From positions 7,299,501-7,363,500 of the forward strand of contig NC_092568.1 in NCBI RefSeq assembly GCF_037975245.1: 64,000 nucleotides of DNA. Reading direction: 5' to 3'. The notes beneath the pieces were generated by a model. That model had not been told where the DNA came from. It worked only from the letters and a program-made list of their open reading frames with translations, and did no database searches. Positions within the stretch are counted from its first letter, which is position 1. Each line of letters begins with the position of its first letter. Both the position numbers and the translations under genes were made by a program. Shown here piece after piece: positions 53,711-64,000 of this stretch. The DNA comes from Apostichopus japonicus (Eukaryota > Echinodermata > Holothuroidea > Aspidochirotida > Stichopodidae).

Positions 53711-53712
53711 AG

Positions 53713-54997
53713 TGTAACGTTGACCAGTGTCCCCGAAGTCCAGCTGCTTGAACTAATAAAAATCTTCAACACATATCAAGACAAAAATCGGAGAAGAGGT
53801 TGATGACTGGTTGATCGCTTATTTATTGATTTATTACGTTGATCTTTGATTCACTGGCACATGAATTTACCACAGATTATGGCATTGACAGACTTTACAG
53901 ATAAGCAGTTAATAGACATGGTACAGGAACTGTCTGTACACTTAAGCAGTAACACAGTTACGCACTTAGGAAGTTACGCAGTTAGGTAGTTACACAGTTA
54001 CGCAACTACGCACTTACGCATTTACGCACTTCCGCAGTTACGCACTTACGCAGTTACGCAGTTGCTCACTTACGCAGTTACGCACTTACGCAGTTACGCA
54101 CTTACGCAGTTACGCAGTTACGCACTTACGCAGTTACACTAACTCGTGGAGGCATACAAGATATTTAATTGGGACGTACTCAACAACAGGCTTAAAGACT
54201 TAACCAGTTTATATTACTAAATAAAATATCTCTTTTCGAGATCACAACCGAACCAGTACGTGGGTAAAAGTATTTACAAATGAAGGATAATACTAGCGTT
54301 TGTTGACTCTAGTCGTTCTCACTACTTGCTTTGCTTAAGAAAACACAAAAGATATATATAAAACAAACGCCCACATGAAACACACGGTATAGCGTTTGTG
54401 AGCCTCCTAGTGAAGTCGAAATTACAATTATCGAACCCCCTATAGAATGTGACAACAAATATGACGTCCTAAAAATACACCCTAGTTTCTTGCTACTTCA
54501 ATGCACTTAGCGCAACGATAATTTTCTTACAATTCCCTAGGTGTACGAAAAATAACCCCCGTCACCCCAAAGATACCCGATGTAATCTTTCCTAAGACAA
54601 ACAATTAAACCTAGAAGTCATGCCAAGCACATAATCGTGTGATAGAACAAAAATATACCAGTGAAGTGGTTGCAACTTACAGAAAATAGGCGTTCTCTCG
54701 GTTCTTTCTCCGTCAGAGGCCAATCTCGGAATCCCTCGTGAGCGTGGTGAGCTCAAACTAATAAAACAATCTGCGCTACCACTAACATGGGACACATCTC
54801 AATTCGGGTGCTGATTCAGCAAGGTTTATAAACAAACAGGGGTACGATTTTCATTGGCTGTCCCCACCTGTAACTCGCAAAAGCTCTACACATGTTTTGA
54901 GAGAGAGAGGCCATCGACGGGTAGAACCGAGGGAACGCTCAATCCTAAAACGAATATTACAATAACAAATTACTTAAAGGGATACATTTCCGTTACA
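53713..54997 (-). repeat. 5' LTR with promoter
   Basis: 1285 bp, offset by 7835 from the 3' LTR with no visible difference. It has a TATAAA on the minus strand at 54825-54830, so transcription probably starts near 54800. A good 5' splice site, CT|GTAAGT, lies on the minus strand at 54680 and could be the donor for a spliced transcript leading to the third ORF. Confidence 0.93.
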
Positions 54998-56083
54998 CAG
55001 CGTTGAGAAAGCAGGAGGGCTGGATACAACACATAGTATGCTATGATCAGACTATAACTGTTTATGTACACTAAACCTAAACTGTTGAATATTCTTCAAC
55101 ATTGTTTCAAAAGTTGCAAATATAGCACCGTTCAGTTGGGCATTTTGCATCCAAGCACGTCCCATTTTACCAAAATTTTGACCTCTTCGATCATAAAACA
55201 TCTTAGCCTTCCGCTCACCTCATCTCCTCCCTCTTCTTCAGGTGCCAAGATTGTCCATGGTTTTGATAACTTAGTTTTGTGACATGTTTAGTTTCTCCAA
55301 GGGAAGGAACACCAGAGGTCATAATTTTGCGAGCGTCCGAGCGATGTGAACAATGGAATGATTTGACTGGGCCATTTGGCCTTTTAAGAGGGCCAATGGT
55401 TTTAAGAATGCTTTAGATAGTTACTTTCAGAATTGCTACAGGATCGGATGTTTCTGTGTTCAGCTCTGTAATATGGTCCACGATGAAGATTTTGACGTCC
55501 CTCCTGGGTTTTTTCCTAGTAAACTACTAGTACTACACTGAACTAAAAAAAATAGATAGAAAAATATCAAAAATATGATATGATGGTTGTTAATGGGGTT
55601 CAGCATCTAACATGTGACTTTTTCACGCTTCCACCCCTCCCCCTCCACCCCCCTTTACCCCTCCCCAATCTCGCAACTTTGCAAAGGGTTAACTTGAGTC
55701 AGCATTGTGAAATCGGAAGTAACCATCGAAACACACTCTTTATCACCCGAAAAAAATGCTAAGAAGAATAGGCGTAGCCGATGACGTCATGGCATGAACA
55801 CGCGACCATTTATTTATACAATACTGTACAGCTCTATACTGTACTGTAGACGTTATGTTTGTGTATATGTATGCAGCTCTGTAGGAAAACGATTCAGTCG
55901 GATTTTCCGGAATACGCTCAATCGGCTCTGTTAGAATTGCCAGGTGATTTTACCTAACGTACAGGACACGTATAGACTTGTTAGCCTAACGGTACAACGG
56001 ACTGTAACCTCCCATATTTGGTTTTGCACTCAGAAGTGATTGATTTCTCCCTTTTAAGTCGTGAGATCATCGAAAATATCAAG
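54998..56083 (+). promoter_or_regulatory. Upstream region and 5' UTR of the EHD gene
   Basis: Sequence right of the retrotransposon contains no gene that I can support. Close to the EHD start are a perfect TGACGTCA at 55782-55789, a TTTATA-like element at 55812 and three closely spaced TACTGTA motifs (55822, 55837, 55842). Which of these form the promoter is unknown. The frame preceding the EHD ATG is open back to about 56018 but holds no earlier ATG. Pyrimidine-rich low complexity lies at 55630-55670. Confidence 0.4.
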
Positions 56084-56995
56084 ATGTTGCGGTGGTTGAG
56101 GGAAGATTCATCTGCGCGCAAGCAGCCAGATATTAGAAACGTGATTGAAGGTTTGCAGGAATTTTACAAGGACTGCATCTTACCGTTGGAAGAACATTAC
56201 AAATTTTCTGACTTCCATTCTCCACCATTAGACCCTGCAGATTTTTCAGCTAATCCAATGATTTTGTTAGTCGGTCAGTATTCGACTGGTAAGACAACCT
56301 TTATCAGATATTTACTTGAACAAGACTTTCCTGGCATTCGAGTAGGGCCAGAACCAACAACTGATCGTTTCATTGCTGTTATGTATGGTGAAAAGGAGCA
56401 GGTTATTCCAGGCAATGCATTGGTAGTTGATCCTGATAGACAATTTCGAAAACTGTCCCGCTTTGGGAATGCATTCCTTAACCGTTTCCAGTGTTCCCAG
56501 ACACAAAATGATGTTCTTAACAGCATAACCATTGTTGACACACCAGGCATCCTATCTGGAGAGAAGCAGAGGTTGGATCGCGGTTACGATTTTGTCGGTG
56601 TGTTGGAGTGGTTTGCCGAGAGAGCGGATCGGATCATTCTGTTGTTTGATGCCCATAAACTGGACATTTCTGATGAATTCAGAAGAAGCATAGAAGCCCT
56701 GAAGGGCCATGATGACAAGATTCGCATTGTTTTGAATAAGTCTGACATGGTTGACCACCAACAGCTGATGAGAGTGTATGGTGCGTTGATGTGGTCCTTA
56801 GGAAAGGTTTTGCAGACCCCAGAGGTTACTAGAGTCTACATTGGGTCCTTTTGGGACAAACCTTTACAGCACGACCATAACCGAAAGCTTTTTGAAGATG
56901 AGGCCAAAGATCTCTTCAAAGATCTTCAATGTCTACCCCGAAATGCTGCCCTAAGAAAGCTCAACGACCTAATCAAAAGAGCCAGACTTGCCAAG
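56084..56995 (+). CDS. EHD1: EHD-family (Eps15-homology-domain) ATPase, first coding exon
   Basis: Dynamin-like ATPase that oligomerises on membranes, tubulates them and drives endocytic recycling. This exon encodes residues 1-304, from ATG 56084 to the donor AAG|GTAAG (phase 0). Seen: N-terminal LPLEEHYKFSDFHSP, P-loop GQYSTGKTT (64-72), EPTTD (90-94), DTPG (152-155), FDAHKLDIS (188-196) and NKSD (218-221), ending LPRNAALRKLNDLIKRARLAK. The family normally has about 530-550 residues with a helical domain and a C-terminal EH domain; those exons are not visible up to 64000 and should lie to the right. Invertebrates usually have a single EHD gene, so the symbol means family member rather than a specific vertebrate paralogue. 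Confidence 0.93.
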
Positions 56996-57589
56996 GTAAG
57001 ATTAAGAAGCATAGGCTACTCTGGTAAATATTGTTGTGCCCAGCAATTAAGTTCACTGGTTTCAGTTGGTATGGAAAGTCCAGGTTTTCTTTTTCATTTT
57101 GCTCAAAAGGAAATAGTTAAAAGGCATTGAAGACTCGCCCCAAACCGAGCGCGGTCATCTGAAAAAGTTAACTTTCCGTTGCTTGCAAGTGACGTTTTGT
57201 TCGTGTCGCTACAAAAGGCAGACAGTAATGAAATGTGATACCTTGTTATCTTTAGCTGGACCTAAGATGTCCATCGCTGTATCGTTTATACACTGTGCTG
57301 TGGATATTGACCGCAACTGTATGTACTGACTGTACACTAGTGTCTAATTACCGAAGCTGTGTGTGTATTTTCTGGGATCGATGGTGGTGTCTAACACTTC
57401 TGTTACACCTCATTCGAAACTAGGTCAGATTACTGGCATTAGACGTTTCTTTTTGCGCGAGTCTTCACACCCTTTAAATGGTTAATGTACAGTACCTGCA
57501 GCCTAAACAACATGTTGAGCACTAAGATTTGTTATTATTTTGTACTTGCAGTGTACGTCAGATTGTACATAGCATTAATTAGTTAAGAT

Positions 57590-57671
57590 TACTGTAGGTT
57601 ATGTCTAGTATCAGGCTACCATTGTACAACTTTACTGTAGGTTATGTCTAGTATCAGGCTACCATTGTACA
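57590..57671. repeat. Direct repeat, period 43 bp
   Basis: TACTGTAGGTTATGTCTAGT and the following sequence through ACCATTGTAC occur at 57590-57628 and again at 57633-57671, identical over the unit. A recent local duplication in the EHD intron. Confidence 0.9.
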
Positions 57672-60600
57672 GCTTAGGCCTGTTGTCTCAAGTTTAATTT
57701 CAATGGAAATTTGTGTTTTACTTTTGTATGGGTACTTATATTTGTTTGTAGCCCTTTCTTTTCACAACTTCTTTAGGAAAAGTCCTGCCAACATAATGAT
57801 GAACGAATTCATGGATAGGGCTTGATGTGGACCCCACTGTATGTCATAAAGTATGGCAAATTTCATATCATTCATGTCATAACATAAAATGTAAAATAGC
57901 AGCCCTATTGACATTTTGTGTGGACAAGAGATGTCTGTAAATCTCTCAATTTGTTAATGTAACTATACAAATTGCAGTCATTATAAGCTATGACTTTCTC
58001 TATGGAGTATGATGCTGTTGGCTGATGAAACAATCACAATTATACCTGTTTTACAACCCTCTGCCAAAACTCTGGGAGGCCAGACGTTTGCTAAACAGTT
58101 GATGTAGATGACAATACCCTGTATCTTTCAAGTTGTCTCTGCCAACTACAGTATCTTTGGCAAAGAGGGTTTACACTTTGAGTGCAAGATTTGCACAGAG
58201 AATCTATGCCGAAGCTGAATTGATATTAAAGGAAAGCACTGAACATTTATCATCTTCATAGGTCTGTTCACTATTAGGCAACGTTCTTCACCAAGCATTT
58301 TAGAGCCTGTCACAAATTATAGTTAGTTAGTTTAAACCAACATAAATTTGCAAATCAAGTAAACCCAAGGCTTGTTCTGTATGCGGTAGGATAATGCAAA
58401 GTAGTTACATATATTGTATACTGTACTGTGGTTATTGCAATGTACAGCACAATGTGCACATGTGGATGTACAGAGGGACCAGGCTTCCTGTAAAAAATTA
58501 TAGAAATGCACAGACCTAAGCTCTATACTGTACTACAGTTTGTAGAGCGTTGATGTTTATATATCTGCAACAATACTGGATCAATACCTATCCTTTTTGT
58601 TACGACTTATTGTAGGCCTTCAGTAACATCATTATTATATGAATTCCAGTAGTACTGTAACATGAATTACAAAGTTTTAATTTTACTGTTTCCAAAGAAA
58701 TACTTACACCTGTAGACAAAAAGTTAGCCTGAAGCCTTGAAGGCTATAGTATTGGAAGTGGAATAAGCAGAAAAGCAGCATAAACTTTTACTGTACAATA
58801 TTACGATGTTTTCGTAACACAATCACAGCTCTACTGTAAACTTTGCTTTAATTACTTAACCACTTAGCTGAAAGTTTTTGATAATTTTCATTTCGAAAGT
58901 TCAAAAGTTCAAAAACTTGTGTGTCATGACCAGATGTCATGCTTCAATGGTAAATACTTTGTCAACAGAAATTTAACTCGAAGACCTGTGCAACACTAGT
59001 GTTGACTCCGTTAAATTTTACCAAATTGGCAACTTGGGGGTAAAAAGTAGCACTATAAAGACCATGGCTATATATACAGAAGAGTACTAAGGGATGCCGG
59101 AGGTACATCAAAAGGCCCTTTCCCTGCCTCTCATGTGGCTTCAAAGCCTTCAAGGCACCCAAGCTTAATAGTATTATATACTTGGTTTCTGTGCTTTGGT
59201 GCATCCCTCTTCGAACCAGAAAATAGTCAATGGTCTGTTCAGGCCTAATGAAGTAGATTCTATAAAGTATCATATCATAAAAAACTTTTAGGTGGCAATG
59301 TACACGATTTAGCTCAACCATACGTTTGACAGTATTGAGATACAAGTGTACGCACTACGTGCTTTACTAAGCCCAGTAATTTCTATCTCTAGAGTTGAAA
59401 ACCTTAGACTGCATCATAATTGTCTGGCATGAGTTTGATTGTATTCCTACTACTGTTAGCTCTGTATTGAATGTAAAATGCAGTACTAGCTCTCAACATT
59501 AAGCCAATATATACCAGCAACAAATTTGAGAGCCTGGTAAATTTTTGGAACGTTTATAATGTGATTAAAGAGATACTACCATATGTGTTTATTTGAAAGG
59601 GCGGTCTACAGCCTATGTCGACCCTGACAGTTGAGTTCTGAACAGACTAGACGTTTACAGAGTGTTGGTGAATGCTGTACTATTGGTTAATTTATGTTGT
59701 ACTACTTTTTCCAAAATCGTTGTCAGAAGTTCATTTAACAATTATCGGCTTGGAAGGCATTCATATTAAGAAGCTTAGCAGCAACATACACTGTACCTGT
59801 GGTAGAAGCCGAATAGCTACTGTATATTAACTGCACGTCGGGCGGCTATCCAAGATACAGATTTTTAACTCATTTTGGATTTTTTTACTAGGCGGAATAT
59901 TAGCGTAGATGGGAAAATGGGCGGATTTCTCCTGGATGAAAAAACCCCACCTTGACCCTGGCCTGCCAGAGCTCGAACATACCCTGGGACCCTGTTAAAG
60001 CTGATTTTCCTTCCTGTTGTATAACTGCACCTCCAAACAACTCATTGTCTAGAGGTTCTCTGAAGCAGGATGCTCTTAAATACTGAATTTAAGCAAGATA
60101 TGAACTTAAATGTTAAATTGGGCACATTTTTTCAGAAATCATTGTGTTAGTGTTCACAATGTAATTTCGACCAACCAGAATTCCAGTCCTGTCAACAGGC
60201 ATACATGTATTCTCAACCAGCCAGAATTGTACTCTCAACCCACCTGCTGTGATTAGTGTATGTGCAGTGCTGTGCAAGTATGCAGACTAAACAGTACAAT
60301 ACGTTACTTAGATTTTGTGTCGTGACTAAAATTAAAATGAGGTGGATACACAGTGTACATATGTTTATGAAGATTATGGTTACTGTACCTTTGAGACACA
60401 CCCACTAAAATTAATCGAAACAGAGTTAAAGAGACTGAGTCGCAGAAATGATAACAAGTATATATATTCAAAATCTTCTTGGAAAAATTCTGGTTTTAAC
60501 TTTACTTATTTGCTTTTGCTTCCTTTACAAGTTCAAATACTTTATTAAAATTTATACAAACGACTGCCCAAGTCTTTTGTCATGCACAATAATTATTGAT

Positions 60601-62040
60601 TAATTTGGATCACCAGGTACCAGTTTTCTCCCTTTTATTTTGTGTTATTTATTCAAAATTGCAAATTGTGTACATATTAATAATTATATATAATTTGCAT
60701 ACCTGTTTTTGCTTGATGTGTCTTGAAAGCGCTCATTAATAGCTTATTGTTGAGTGTGTAAAATGTATTTGGGGAGTCAGGCTAGCCCCCCAAAAAATAA
60801 GTTTTTTGTTTAGTTGTCCAACAAAGACTTGTATACTGTACAAAACAGTACAATACTACAGTAGTGCATGTAGCTGTAAGATACAATGATGGCAGTTATG
60901 GTTTCTGTTCCTGACCAACAAACAATGCAACTGCTGCATGCCATGCAGATATTTTAAGGCAGCATTTAATGGCTACTTGGTAATGTAATTCCTTAATATG
61001 GGTGGCAGAGTACCACCACTTTTTTTTTTATTGCTGTCAGTTAAAAGAGTTTGAGAAACCATGTTATCCACACTTCTGGCTGATAAGGAGAATGACTCTT
61101 TGGCTTCTAAGGATGCTCATAACATTGTAAAGGTTGACCTCAATCGTGATAATCTTGTCATGGTTGATTCCAATCTGTTTTTCAATTCTCACTATGACTT
61201 TGGCCTATAGACCCTAGTTACTTTCCACTGAGGAAAAAAATTCACTTTTGCTCTACCTTCCTGTAGAAACTGGGGGAAATTCTTGATTTTTTGTGTAAAA
61301 GAAGAATTTTATGTTGCTCAAGAGAATTTTTTTCTAATGTTGAGAATTCAATTGGCAATTGCAGAGTAAATAACTATATATGAAACTGAAAGGCCTATTT
61401 GAAATTGAATTGAAAATGCAACAAGTTCTTTTGACAGGGACAACTCCCTGGTTATACATACTGTACAGTTACATGCAGTAGAACCATGAACACTTATGTT
61501 TATTGGCATTGCACATTGTGCTGAGGAGATTTTCTGCAGTATGCCACAGTGTTACAATACAGTAGTTTATACCAAACCAGTCAATCTATGAAAATGTATT
61601 TGGCCAAAGTTTTTGTCAGATGTACTGACTCATTCTACTGATCATTATGAGTATTTTATCGTGGTATGCATGCAAGCAGTTACAGTGTTGTTAAATATTA
61701 GAACTTTACTGTACATATATACAGTGCAGCAACCAGATTATACACATTGTGAAACCTCTTTAGGGAATCCCCCATTGAGATACATGTGCATAAACTGTTA
61801 GGGAATAATAGCCATTGTCAAGGAGGAAATTCCTGTATTGAATAGAATGGATTTCAGTACTGTGCAGTCAGATAAGTGGTTTCAGAATCAATAGGGAAGT
61901 TGTCAGACAGTGATATGGCATATAAACTTACCTTGACTCTGGTCACTTACCTGTCTCATACTTATAGACACTCTCATCGAATTGACTAAAATTGATAACA
62001 GTTGGCAACAGACTTCACTGCTGGTTCATCACCCTTTAAG

Positions 62041-62146
62041 CTGCTTTGCAATCTGTTAAAAATGACTTCTTAATGTTCAGATTGCAAAGTAGCTCGAGAT
62101 AACCATCATCAGAAGAAGATTCTTTTGACGATGGTTATCTCGAGCT
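62041..62146. repeat. Two adjacent foldback hairpins
   Basis: Hairpin 1: CTGCTTTGCAATCTG (62041-62055) with CAGATTGCAAAGTAG (62078-62092), one mismatch. Hairpin 2: AGCTCGAGATAACCATC (62091-62107) with its perfect complement at 62130-62146, loop 22 bp. The two stems abut at 62091-62092. No ORF. This may be a palindromic MITE remnant. Confidence 0.8.
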
Positions 62147-63774
62147 GCTTTTAAAAAATCATTTTAATCGCATAGTAAAATGCTATGCAACATTGGCTAA
62201 TTGCTATACCAAACTATGCAAAGGTGTGTACAGTAGCAGGTTTTGTACATAGGAATGTAGCATTTGATAAAGAGACAGTTTCGAGTCTTCAAAACTGCTA
62301 TGTATGGCTACACAAATTTTCCAAACTAAATTATTCCTTTTAGATACTTTCCTGTAAACTTGTAGCATCTTGCTTTCGTATATTCTGATGCGTTCTCCTC
62401 GACAGATTTTTAAACTCAGATTAGTTATAATTACTTATTACTTGATCAAAATGAAACAAAACTGTTAGCAAACTAGTTATCCACTAAAGAACCTGTGTTA
62501 GAGAATGTGTTAAAAGTAAGAGGGCCTGAAGTTTCGATCCTAGCATTACTTTTTACTTGAACGATATTCCGTTGCAAAATTCGATGACTATTCTTTGCTC
62601 ATTTTTTTTCAGGTCCACTTACCTGTTTTGTTGTCCTCAAAGAGTTACAGTAGAATCATAATTGATAGCTGGTTCAAGCCTCACTGATTATGCACGGTCG
62701 TCTACAGTAGGCTTGAAACCTCCAAAAGTGAAAGAGTAGTACTTTGGTTCATGTTTATCTTGAAACACAACTGACTTTCTCATATATTCATCTGTTAATG
62801 TTCATACTTAACATTCAAGTAAGATTATAGCATCTGATCATCAGATTGTGGGAGGAAGTTGAATGGATGTGGACAGCAGGAGAGAGAACCCCAATTAACC
62901 AACCGGCTGCTTTAATATCAGCTGTTACACTTCGCTTGCTTGTGAAATTTGTAGAACTTTTTTCATGAACAAGACCGTTCAAGACACGTGGTAGGTGGAG
63001 AGTCTTTCACTTCAAGTAAATATTGATCTTTGGAAAGTTGGAAACTGACGGCACAGATTTTGTTGATATGCCTGCCCGTAATAAAAGGCCTTTGGGAGAA
63101 CACAGCCAAAAATTGAAGTGAAGACAAGTCATTTCTACAGGCTATTTTTTTGAAAGAGAGCTACTGTACTTTTGGCTTTGAATTTTTCACTACTTTTGTC
63201 TATTATTCTGACTCTGTAATAATACTGTACTTAACCTTAGCCTTTCAAAGAATAATGTGTTTCTTATACCTGCAAAAAAAATTTGTTGCTTCAAAAGTCA
63301 ACATGAAAGGTGTGGAAATGGTACTGTACACTGATACTATACAAGGAAATTTGTGAATATAAGTTCCTTGAGGGATATCCAATAAGTATGGGAATAATAC
63401 AGTTTGTCTATGCTGCATAGGGTAGCAAGGGTTAAATCAAATCATCAGACAATATTATTATTCCAAGGTAAATGTCTGACCTTTATACAGTGCTGCGAGA
63501 CTACAATCATCTACAGTATCTACACACGTTGTGGACTCCTAACATCTATACATGGATGATGTGCACTGGCACAGCTGGCACAGGAATGTCACATATTCAA
63601 CACTAATTATATATCATCTATTATATATATATCAGCTATGGCCCCAAATCACTGATCGAAACGATAGTGTAAGTGCTTTCAATTCATCGGGTCCAAAAGC
63701 AATGCTCTATTAGGGTTCATATTTTAAATGCCGGATTGTCAACCTTTGCAAGATTCCGAGGTGCTATAATACCG

Positions 63775-63838
63775 GTGTATATCTATTATTATCTACAAGT
63801 GTTACTGTGTATATCTAATATTATCTACAAGTGTTACT
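63775..63838. repeat. 32-bp tandem duplication
   Basis: GTGTATATCTATTATTATCT and the following CTACAAGTGTTACT at 63775-63806 are repeated at 63807-63838 with one short difference (TAATATT for TATTATT). Confidence 0.9.
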
Positions 63839-64000
63839 GTTAGGGTAGTTGAGTTATCTTTAGTTTGCTTACATAACCATTCATAAAGAAACGACCTTAA
63901 ACCCTTGAAATATTGGTTTACTTTACTGTCTCAGTTTAAACAGTGTCAATCATGCACTGGATACCAATAAACTGTAAATTGTACTTCACAGTAAGGTACA

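Larger units (their letters stand above)
45878..54997 (-). mobile_element. Complete Ty3/gypsy-type LTR retrotransposon with an extra zinc-finger ORF
   Basis: A 9120-bp element transcribed leftward. Order in sense: 5' LTR (54997-53713), tRNA-Leu primer site, gag, pol in the -1 frame, a third ORF, polypurine tract, 3' LTR (47162-45878). Flanks share CAGC (45874-45877 and 54998-55001), a 4-bp target duplication. In pol, integrase follows reverse transcriptase and RNase H, the Ty3/gypsy order. The LTRs are the same length and I found no difference on reading them side by side, so the insertion is recent; all three ORFs are intact. The copy may be competent, but activity cannot be judged from sequence. 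Confidence 0.95.
56996..64000 (+). other. First coding-region intron of the EHD gene
   Basis: At least 7 kb without a convincing exon. Contents: a 43-bp direct repeat (57590 and 57633), foldback sequences at 62041-62146, a 32-bp tandem repeat at 63775-63838, and a fragment at 62512-62560 related to the retroelement at 7450-7756. The heptamer TACTGTA, or its complement TACAGTA, recurs unusually often throughout. It is possible that a small exon is hidden here. Confidence 0.6.

Noticed and set aside
62613-62680. Possible second EHD exon (pyrimidine tract, AG, then GTCCAC coding Val-His)
   Set aside because: Only the first two residues fit the family; the rest does not resemble the EHD helical domain and no good donor follows in frame.

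Overview
This is animal nuclear DNA: intron-rich genes with GT-AG introns, tRNA-derived SINEs, hAT-type DNA elements and a complete Ty3/gypsy LTR retrotransposon in A+T-rich sequence. The gene and repeat mix fits a marine invertebrate with motile cilia, possibly an echinoderm, but the species is an inference and I could not test it.

Layout. (1) 920-26732, + strand: the 3' half of an axonemal dynein heavy chain. I resolved 36 coding exons by splice sites and phase; they join without a break into 2178 codons from late AAA3 to the C-terminus. (2) 26712-27476: a 51-bp minisatellite made from the last codons and stop of that gene. (3) 30633-39941, + strand: an unrecognised gene of 23 tiny exons, every junction in phase 1, predicted 409 residues, Ser/Thr/Gln-rich, with many exon peptides beginning Asp-Gly. 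I consider this the most novel locus here. (4) 39494-45521: DNA-transposon territory, with a 246-bp foldback MITE, three hAT-type elements nested inside each other (each with its own 8-bp target duplication) and a related solo copy. (5) 45878-54997, transcribed leftward: a young 9.1-kb Ty3/gypsy element with 1285-bp LTRs that look identical, a tRNA-Leu primer site, gag, pol in the -1 frame with a GGGAAAC slip site, and an extra third ORF encoding two C2H2 zinc fingers behind a strong splice acceptor. (6) 56084-56995, + strand: the first coding exon of an EHD-family membrane-remodelling ATPase, followed by intron to the window end.

Cross-cutting observation: four minisatellites are built from the 3' end of an exon plus what follows it. 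Three carry the exon end with its 5' splice site (16056-16390, 22443-22690, 37130-37340) and one carries the terminal codons and stop (26712-27476). They lie in two unrelated genes. Copied donors are therefore arranged in series behind real exons, and in the two dynein introns reading past the true donor meets a stop at once.

The dynein gene acts in ciliary motility and EHD in endocytic recycling and membrane tubulation. I see no functional link between them or with the micro-exon gene; the repeats and the retroelement lie between them.
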